Source: Pseudoruegeria sp. HB172150
GTDB lineage: Bacteria; Pseudomonadota; Alphaproteobacteria; Rhodobacterales; Rhodobacteraceae
Reading direction: 5' to 3'
Assembly (NCBI RefSeq): GCF_013184805.1
Contig: NZ_JAATNG010000002.1
Location: 186,001-250,000, forward strand
Length of the DNA stretch: 64,000 nt
Shown here: piece by piece, positions 58,916 through 64,000 of the stretch
Layout of the letters: every line of letters begins with the position of its first letter
Position numbering within the stretch: position 1 is the first letter of the stretch
Translations under genes and position numbers: made by a program
The notes under the pieces: model-generated
Databases searched by the model: none
Seen by the model: the letters and a program-made list of their open reading frames with translations, nothing else
What the model was told of the DNA's origin: nothing

Positions 58916-58930
58916 CCATTACCCTAATGG
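58916..58930. promoter_or_regulatory. Palindrome at the cupin start
   Basis: CCATTA-CCC-TAATGG is a perfect 15-base palindrome beginning nine bases from the cupin ATG, against its ribosome site. Bound protein there would block cupin translation or transcription; it is a candidate operator. Confidence 0.45.
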
Positions 58931-59009
58931 CAAAAGTGGACGCAGCGCGGGCGGGGTGAGTCAAGCATGATCCGCGCCGCACGCCGCCTGCGCGGAAAGG
59001 GGAGCATTG

Positions 59010-59447
59010 GTGACCGACACGGCGGAGATATCCGGACTGACCGGCGTGCTGGAAGCATCCGTCTATGTCGACGACCTCGACGCGGCAGCGGGGTTCTATG
59101 GCGACCTGCTGGGGCTGGAAGAGATCCTGCGCGTACCGGGGCGGCACGTGTTCTTTCGCTGCGGGACGACGGTTCTGCTATGTTTCATCGCGGAAGCCAC
59201 GCGGCAACAAACGGCCAACGCCCGGCTGCCAGTGCCGCCGCATGGCTCGGAGGGACCGGGGCATGTCTGCTTTGCCGTGAAACGCGCGGCGCTGGACGGC
59301 TGGCGCGCGCGGGTCGAGGCGGCGGGGTTGACGGTAGAGGCGGATTTCGAGTGGCCGAACGGCGCCCGCTCTATCTACCTGCGCGACCCGGCGGGAAACT
59401 CTGTGGAATTCGCCGAGCCGGGGCTGTGGGGGATGCCGGAGGATTGA
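59010..59447 (+). CDS. VOC family (glyoxalase/bleomycin resistance fold) protein
   Basis: 145 residues from the GTG at 59010, with GGGGAG upstream. LEASVYVDDLDAAAGFYGDLLG and GPGHVCFAVKRAALD and YLRDPAGNSVEFAEPG are the VOC landmarks, with His and Glu positions for a metal. The family includes glyoxalase, ring-cleavage dioxygenases and antibiotic-binding proteins. It lies 22 bases before the ABC transporter ATPase and may belong to that operon. Substrate unknown. Confidence 0.87.
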   Translation: MTDTAEISGLTGVLEASVYVDDLDAAAGFYGDLLGLEEILRVPGRHVFFRCGTTVLLCFIAEATRQQTANARLPVPPHGSEGPGHVCFAVKRAALDGWRARVEAAGLTVEADFEWPNGARSIYLRDPAGNSVEFAEPGLWGMPED

Positions 59448-59469
59448 GACTGAACGGGGAAGGACTGGC

Positions 59470-60246
59470 GTGAGCGTCATCGAAGCAAAGAAGCTGGAAC
59501 TGGTATTCCAGACGAATGACGGACCCGTCCATGCGCTGACGGACGTGAACCTCGGGATCGGGAAGGGTGACTTCGTATCCTTCATCGGCCCGTCCGGCTG
59601 CGGCAAGACCACCCTGCTGCGTTGCATCGCCGGGCTGGAAACACCCACTGGCGGCGATCTGACCGTGAACGGAATGACCCCAGACGAAGCGCGCCGCAGC
59701 CGCGCCTACGGTTACGTTTTCCAGGCGGCGGGCCTTTACCCGTGGCGGACGATTGCGGGAAATGTGCGCCTCCCGCTGGAGATCATGGGCTATCCGAAGG
59801 CTGAAATGTCGGAAAGAGTCGCGCGCGTGCTGGATCTGGTGGAACTGGCGGGGTTCGAGAAAAAATATCCCTGGCAGCTTTCCGGCGGCATGCAGCAGCG
59901 CGCGTCGATCGCACGGGCGCTGGCCTTCGACGCCGATATCCTGCTGATGGACGAGCCCTTCGGTGCACTGGACGAGATCGTGCGCGACCACCTGAACGAG
60001 CAGCTCCTCCAGCTCTGGTCGCGGACCGAAAAAACCATCGCCTTCGTCACCCACTCGATCCCCGAGGCGGTGTATCTTTCGACCCGCATCGTGGTGATGT
60101 CGCCGCGCCCCGGCCGGATCACCGACGTGATCGAAAGCCCGCTGCCAAAGGAACGTCCACTGGATATCCGCGACAGCAAGGAATTCCTCGAAATCGCCCA
60201 CCGCGTCCGCGAGGGGCTCAGGGCGGGACATGCCTATGACGAGTGA
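59470..60246 (+). CDS. ABC transporter ATP-binding protein, NitT/TauT type
   Basis: 258 residues from a GTG at 59470. Walker A GPSGCGKTT, Q-loop FQAAGLYPWRT, signature LSGGMQQR, Walker B ILLMDEPFGALDE and the switch His (FVTHSIPEA) are present. The class supplies energy to importers of nitrate, taurine, thiamine precursors and similar compounds. Adjacent permeases and a binding protein complete an importer. Pyrimidine or ureide uptake is inferred from the neighbouring catabolic genes. Confidence 0.94.
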   Translation: MSVIEAKKLELVFQTNDGPVHALTDVNLGIGKGDFVSFIGPSGCGKTTLLRCIAGLETPTGGDLTVNGMTPDEARRSRAYGYVFQAAGLYPWRTIAGNVRLPLEIMGYPKAEMSERVARVLDLVELAGFEKKYPWQLSGGMQQRASIARALAFDADILLMDEPFGALDEIVRDHLNEQLLQLWSRTEKTIAFVTHSIPEAVYLSTRIVVMSPRPGRITDVIESPLPKERPLDIRDSKEFLEIAHRVREGLRAGHAYDE

Positions 60247-60252
60247 CCCGAG

Positions 60253-60591
60253 ATGAGCGGCGCAACACAGATCCTTCTCGTCGTCACGGCGGCGGTCTTC
60301 CTTCTGGGAAGCGCGGCGCTGCGCCGATATGTCGATGCGCCGCAGACGTGGATGCTGCTTCTGGCGTTGGCTCTGTACACCTCGGGCAACTTGCTGATGG
60401 TGCGGCTGATGCGCGAAACCGGGCTGGCGGTCGCCGTCTCGGTGTCCGCCGTTCTTCAACTGGTGCTGATCAACGTCGTGGCTTTCGGCATCTTCGGCGA
60501 ACGGCCACGGCCAATCCAGCTGGCCGGCATCGCGCTAGGCATCATCGCAGTGGCGCTGATCGTCTGGCCCGCAGGGGCCGCGCGACGATGA
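60253..60591 (+). CDS. Small four-helix membrane protein, SMR/EamA-like
   Basis: 112 residues with about four transmembrane helices and the end LAGIALGIIAVALIVWP, which resembles half of a small-multidrug-resistance or EamA repeat. It lacks a clear catalytic Glu in the first helix (LLVVTAAVFLLGSAAL), so classical EmrE-type transport is doubtful. It lies seven bases after the ATPase gene and overlaps the next gene by ATGA, placing it inside the ABC operon. Confidence 0.75.
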   Translation: MSGATQILLVVTAAVFLLGSAALRRYVDAPQTWMLLLALALYTSGNLLMVRLMRETGLAVAVSVSAVLQLVLINVVAFGIFGERPRPIQLAGIALGIIAVALIVWPAGAARR

Positions 60592-60803
60592 CGGTGCGGC
60601 GCTGGATACTGCTGGCCGGGCTGATCCTTTGGCTGATCCTGTTCGGGCTCTGGATGCGTGGCGTCTGGGCGCCGGAACCGGGCAAGCCTGACGTGCTGGC
60701 CTATTTTATCGCCATGATCGCGCTGCTTCTGGTCTACGAGCTGTCGAACATGGGCATGCAGTACCTGCGCAAACGACGGGCCCGGAGGGACGGCGATGCG
60801 TAA
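60588..60803 (+). CDS. Small two-helix membrane protein
   Basis: 71 residues from the ATG at 60588, overlapping the upstream stop by ATGA and overlapping the next permease by eight bases. Two hydrophobic helices (WILLAGLILWLILFGLWMRG and AYFIAMIALLLVYELSNMG) and a basic C-terminus (RKRRARRD). Not recognised. Its position between ATPase and permease suggests an accessory subunit of the transporter, by context only. Confidence 0.65.
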   Translation: MTVRRWILLAGLILWLILFGLWMRGVWAPEPGKPDVLAYFIAMIALLLVYELSNMGMQYLRKRRARRDGDA

Positions 60804-61653
60804 CATCCTGCCAATCCTCACCGTCCTCTCGGCGATCCTGATCATCTGGTATCTCGGCGCGATCTGGATGAACTCCGCGTGGACACTCGACCGTGCCGAG
60901 GGGCCGCTGACCCTGACCGAGATCGTGCAGGACACGATGACCCAGGATCGCCCGCGCCTGCCCGCGCCGCACCAGGTGGCGGCGGAGCTTTACGACACGG
61001 TGATCGACAAGAAGGTCACCTCGAAGCGCAGCCTCGTCTATCACGGCTGGATCACCCTGACCTCGACGCTGGCGGGTTTCATTCTGGGCACGGTCGTCGG
61101 GCTGCTGATGGCCGTCGGCATCGTCTATAGCCGCACCCTTAAGATGAGCCTGATGCCGTGGGCCATCATCTCGCAGACCATTCCCATCGTCGCCATCGCG
61201 CCGATGATCATCGTCGTCCTGGCCTCGATGGGGGTAGAGGGGCGCGCAGTACCCAAGGCAATCATCGCGGCCTATCTCTGCTTCTTCCCGGTGTTGGTGG
61301 GCATGGTGAAGGGGCTGACGGCGCCCGACGCCATGCAGATCGACCTGATGAAGACCTACAACGCGACGCCGGCGCAGGAATTCTGGAAGCTGCGGCTGCC
61401 GACCTCGGTTCCTTATCTCTTCACCTCGCTGAAGATCGGCATCGCCGCGGCGCTGGTGGGCACCATCGTGGGTGAACTCCCGACCGGTGCGGTGCGGGGT
61501 CTAGGCGCCCGGATCCTTGTCGGTGACCAGTTCGGCAATCCGCTGATGATCTGGTCGGCCCTGCTGGCGGCGGCGGCGCTGGCCGGCATCCTCGTCAGCG
61601 TCGTGGCGCTGCTGCAGACCGTCGTGATGAAACGCATGGGGTTCGCGCAATGA
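60796..61653 (+). CDS. ABC transporter permease, first
   Basis: 285 residues. A binding-protein-dependent permease of the SsuC/TauC/ThiX type with about six transmembrane segments and the coupling EAA-like motif in MKTYNATPAQEFWKLRLPTS. An N-terminal hydrophilic loop after the first helix (about 30-75) is longer than usual. It overlaps both neighbours and pairs with the permease encoded at 61650-62495. Confidence 0.92.
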   Translation: MRNILPILTVLSAILIIWYLGAIWMNSAWTLDRAEGPLTLTEIVQDTMTQDRPRLPAPHQVAAELYDTVIDKKVTSKRSLVYHGWITLTSTLAGFILGTVVGLLMAVGIVYSRTLKMSLMPWAIISQTIPIVAIAPMIIVVLASMGVEGRAVPKAIIAAYLCFFPVLVGMVKGLTAPDAMQIDLMKTYNATPAQEFWKLRLPTSVPYLFTSLKIGIAAALVGTIVGELPTGAVRGLGARILVGDQFGNPLMIWSALLAAAALAGILVSVVALLQTVVMKRMGFAQ

Positions 61654-62495
61654 GTTCCGTGATCCTCGCCTTCGTGGTCTGGGCCGCCGGGTCCTTCATC
61701 TGCGTCCGTATCGCCCAGGGTCCGGGCCACGACACGACGGCCGCGCGGGTGGCGGTGCCGGTCCTGTTCGGCGTCACGATCCTCGCGATGTGGGAACTGC
61801 TGGTGCGCGGGCTCGAAGTGTCGCCGGTGATCCTGCCGGCACCCTCGGGTATCGCGGACCGCTTCTCTGGCTCTGCCACAGTTCTGTGGCAGGACTTCTT
61901 GCAGACGGTGCTGAAGGGTGCACTGACCGGCTACATCATCGGCTGCAGCATCGCGTTCCTGGCGGCGCTGGCCATCGACCGCGTGGATTTCCTCAAGCGC
62001 GGTCTGCTGCCCATCGGCAATTTCGTCGCCGCCCTGCCGATCATCGGCATCGCGCCGATCCTGGTCAGCTGGTTCGGTTTCGACTGGCATTCCAAGGCGG
62101 CGGTCGTGGTCGTCATGGTGTTCTTCCCGATGCTGGTGAACACGGTACAGGGCCTCGCCGACACCACCCAGATGCAGCGCGACCTGATGAAGACCTACTC
62201 GGCCAGCTACTGGCAGTCGCTGGTCAAGCTGCGGCTGCCCGCCGCTTTGCCCTTCATTTTCAACGGGCTGAAAATTTCAACAACGCTGGCGCTGATCGGA
62301 GCGATTGTCGCCGAATATTTCGGTTCCCCCACCCGGGGCATGGGCTTTCGCATCTCGACAGAGGTGGGGCGGCTCGGGATTGATATGGTCTGGGCCGAGA
62401 TCACCGTGGCCGCCATCGCCGGTTCCGTCTTTTACGGGCTTGTGGTGCTGGCCGAACGGGGGCTGACCTTCTGGCATCCCTCGCAACGAAGCTGA
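61650..62495 (+). CDS. ABC transporter permease, second
   Basis: 281 residues starting in an ATGA overlap with the first permease. Same NitT/TauT fold, with the coupling motif MKTYSASYWQSLVKLRLPAA and the helix LISTTLALIG-type region. Two distinct permeases indicate a heterodimeric channel, as in thiamine-precursor or riboflavin importers of this class. Confidence 0.92.
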   Translation: MSSVILAFVVWAAGSFICVRIAQGPGHDTTAARVAVPVLFGVTILAMWELLVRGLEVSPVILPAPSGIADRFSGSATVLWQDFLQTVLKGALTGYIIGCSIAFLAALAIDRVDFLKRGLLPIGNFVAALPIIGIAPILVSWFGFDWHSKAAVVVVMVFFPMLVNTVQGLADTTQMQRDLMKTYSASYWQSLVKLRLPAALPFIFNGLKISTTLALIGAIVAEYFGSPTRGMGFRISTEVGRLGIDMVWAEITVAAIAGSVFYGLVVLAERGLTFWHPSQRS

Positions 62496-62525
62496 GAATA
62501 CCTGAACGACAACAAGGAGGTAACG

Positions 62526-63518
62526 ATGAAGAAACTGATGATCGGCGCAATGGCGCTGGGGATGGGCACGGGTGCTGCCCACGCCGCCGATGAGGTCACG
62601 CTGCAGCTGAAATGGGTCACCCAGGCGCAGTTCGCGGGCTATTACGTGGCGCAGGAAAAGGGCTTCTACGAAGAGGAAGACCTTGACGTCACCATCAAGC
62701 CGGGCGGCCCGGATATCGCGCCCGAGCAGGTGATCGCCGGCGACGGTGCCGATGTGATCACCACCTGGATGGCCGCCGGCCTTGCCGCCCGCGAACGCGG
62801 CCTGCCTCTGGTCAACATCGCCCAGCCTTTCAAATCCGGCGGCCTGCAGCTGACCTGCCTGAAGGAATCCGGCATCGAAACGCCCGATGACTTCCCCGGC
62901 CACACGCTGGGCGTCTGGTTCTACGGCAACGAATATCCCTTCTACGCCTGGATGGCGAAGCTGGGCGTGCCGACCGATGGCGGTGCCGAGGGCGTCGAGG
63001 TGCTGAAACAGGCATTCAACGTCGATCCGCTTCTGAACAAGCAGGCCGACTGCATCTCGGTCATGACCTATAACGAATACGGTCAGGTGCTGGATGCGGG
63101 CATCTCCGAGGATGAGCTGGTCACCTTCAACTACCTCGAAGAAGGCGTCGGGATGATGGAGGACGGCCTCTATGTCATGGAAGAGGACCTGCAGGATCCG
63201 GAATTCGTCGACAAGATGGTCCGCTTCGTCCGCGCTTCGATGAAGGGCTGGAAATACGCCGAGGAGAACCCGGAAGAAGCGGCCGAGATCGTGGTCGAAG
63301 CCGACGAAACCGGCGCGCAGACCTACGAGCACCAGCTCTACATGATGGGCGAGATCGCCAAGCTGACCGCCGGCTCCGACGGTTCGCTTGATCCGGCTGA
63401 TTTCGACCAGACCGTGGCCACGCTGCTGTCCGCCGTGTCGCCCGAGAACCCGGCGATCACCGAGGAACCCAGCGAAGGTGCCTGGACCCACATGATCACC
63501 GACGAAGCGCTGAAGTAG
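62526..63518 (+). CDS. ABC transporter substrate-binding protein, NMT1/THI5-like
   Basis: 330 residues with a Sec signal peptide (MKKLMIGAMALGMGTGAAHA) and the mature start EVTLQLKWVTQAQFAGYYVA, typical of the NMT1/THI5 family that binds pyrimidine-type or similar ring compounds. QEKGFYEEEDLDVTIKPGG and LGVWFYGNEYPFYAW match the ligand-domain pattern. It is the periplasmic receptor of the ABC importer. AAGGAGG gives a strong ribosome site, as expected for a binding protein made in excess. A terminator follows. Confidence 0.95.
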   Translation: MKKLMIGAMALGMGTGAAHAADEVTLQLKWVTQAQFAGYYVAQEKGFYEEEDLDVTIKPGGPDIAPEQVIAGDGADVITTWMAAGLAARERGLPLVNIAQPFKSGGLQLTCLKESGIETPDDFPGHTLGVWFYGNEYPFYAWMAKLGVPTDGGAEGVEVLKQAFNVDPLLNKQADCISVMTYNEYGQVLDAGISEDELVTFNYLEEGVGMMEDGLYVMEEDLQDPEFVDKMVRFVRASMKGWKYAEENPEEAAEIVVEADETGAQTYEHQLYMMGEIAKLTAGSDGSLDPADFDQTVATLLSAVSPENPAITEEPSEGAWTHMITDEALK

Positions 63519-63538
63519 GCATTCGTTCCGACAAATAG

Positions 63539-63568
63539 AAAGGGCGGTCCCGTGGGGCCGCCCTTTTT
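63539..63568 (+). terminator. Rho-independent terminator of the ABC operon
   Basis: AAAGGGCGG (63539-63547) pairs with the CCGCCC-TTT stretch (63558-63566), extended by GU and CG pairs toward the loop, then ends in TTTTT. It lies 20 bases past the stop of the binding-protein gene. Confidence 0.88.
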
Positions 63569-63590
63569 CGTGGGGTGTGAGTGGTGGGAA

Positions 63591-63860
63591 TTACGGGCAG
63601 GGCGCCGTGTAATAGGTGCCGTCACCGTTGGAATAGGCGCAGGTATTCTGCTGCTGGTTACGGGCGACCATGGTCCCCGCAGCCACGCCGCCGAGCGCGG
63701 CGATTACAGTCCAGTTGTCATCGGCCCCAAGCATCTTTGCGGTAACGGTGCCAACGCCGGCGCCGACGAGCGCACCGGCCACTTCGTCGTTCGAATATCC
63801 GCTGCAGGCGGACAGGCCGACAATACCGGTAAGGGCGATGGCGGTTGCGATGCGTTTCAT
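63591..63860 (-). CDS. Small glycine-zipper lipoprotein
   Basis: 89 residues. The signal ends in the lipobox VGLSAC, with Cys19 to be lipidated, so the protein is anchored to a membrane. The mature part has a glycine-zipper run (VAGALVGAGVGTVTAKMLGA and AALGGVAAGTMVA), and the end CAYSNGDGTYYTAPCP holds a cysteine pair. Common in Rhodobacterales; function unknown. It converges with the ABC operon. Confidence 0.82.
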   Translation of the reverse strand: MKRIATAIALTGIVGLSACSGYSNDEVAGALVGAGVGTVTAKMLGADDNWTVIAALGGVAAGTMVARNQQQNTCAYSNGDGTYYTAPCP

Positions 63861-64000
63861 AGGGTCTCCTCAGTTCCTTAGTACTGTCCAGCCTGCCGCG
63901 TTCTGCGGGACGGCACGCCGGATACCTGCTTTGCTAACGTTATGCCGTACGGAAAGTTCCCTGCCGGACATAACCGCAGCGCAGGCCCGTTTCCGTGGGG
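63861..64000. other. Right-edge non-coding stretch
   Basis: The 140 bases upstream of the lipoprotein gene carry no open frame, hairpin or motif I can support. They probably hold the lipoprotein promoter. Confidence 0.5.

Noticed and set aside
1-64000. CRISPR array, tRNA/rRNA gene, IS element or prophage
   Set aside because: I saw no regularly spaced repeats, no tRNA cloverleaf in the gaps, and no transposase, integrase or phage protein among the real genes.

Overview
The window looks like chromosomal DNA of a marine-type alphaproteobacterium of the order Rhodobacterales (Roseobacter/Paracoccaceae group). The evidence is high GC with G/C-rich third codon positions, many four-base ATGA stop/start overlaps, and typical families and gene order: clpP-clpX; an NDUFA12-type complex I protein, MlaD, DUF2155 and aat next to accC-accB; DUF1127; DUF1467; a DmdC-like acyl-CoA dehydrogenase; and a two-domain ALDH16 enzyme. 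I cannot name a genus from the sequence. I see no rRNA, tRNA, IS element, prophage or CRISPR array.

Layout. 1-7863: acyl-CoA metabolism (partial thiolase, GST, an LCAD-like and a DmdC-like acyl-CoA dehydrogenase, two MerR regulators), then two hotdog thioesterases coupled to a MATE pump. 8030-8111: a 33-bp-arm inverted repeat between convergent genes. 8125-12401: arsC-pyrD-DUF952 operon, a membrane-anchored HExxH protein, and a secreted 5'-nucleotidase preceded by three phased PhoB-type repeats. 12412-19205: HxlR regulator, DUF1127, a P-loop protein lacking the Walker A lysine, GFA, SRAP, DapA-like aldolase, enolase-superfamily dehydratase, GNAT and PRC-barrel. 19330-31646: a PhnZ/TmpB-like HD oxygenase, alcohol dehydrogenase, CFA synthase, aspS, a DUF1800-DUF1501 pair, hemerythrin, a response regulator, methylmalonyl-CoA epimerase, nitroreductase and EI24.

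31751-40716: an HDAC-like hydrolase and DUF167, followed by a leftward run (ArsR, SRPBCC, epimerase, PhyH oxygenase, deoC, small secreted protein, ALDH16). ArsR has a duplicated GTAAG-N6-CTTAC operator overlapping its own start. DeoC and ALDH16 suggest deoxyribose-phosphate breakdown. 40842-48196: conserved housekeeping genes (clpP, clpX, RidA, DsbA-family isomerase, NDUFA12, mlaD, DUF2155, aat, accC, accB). 48431-50107: two ungapped tandem paralogous glycosyltransferase-like genes.

50216-63568: a reductive pyrimidine catabolism locus. PreT/PreA reduce uracil or thymine, HydA opens the ring, and an M20-type beta-ureidopropionase releases beta-alanine, CO2 and ammonia. A RutR-type TetR regulator lies in the middle with a near-perfect RutR box in the divergent promoter, and a degenerate box-like inverted repeat lies ahead of preT. 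A NitT/TauT-type ABC importer follows (ATPase, two permeases, binding protein), with two tiny membrane-protein genes embedded between the ATPase and the first permease. Pyrimidine or ureide uptake is inferred from context. The window ends with a small glycine-zipper lipoprotein.
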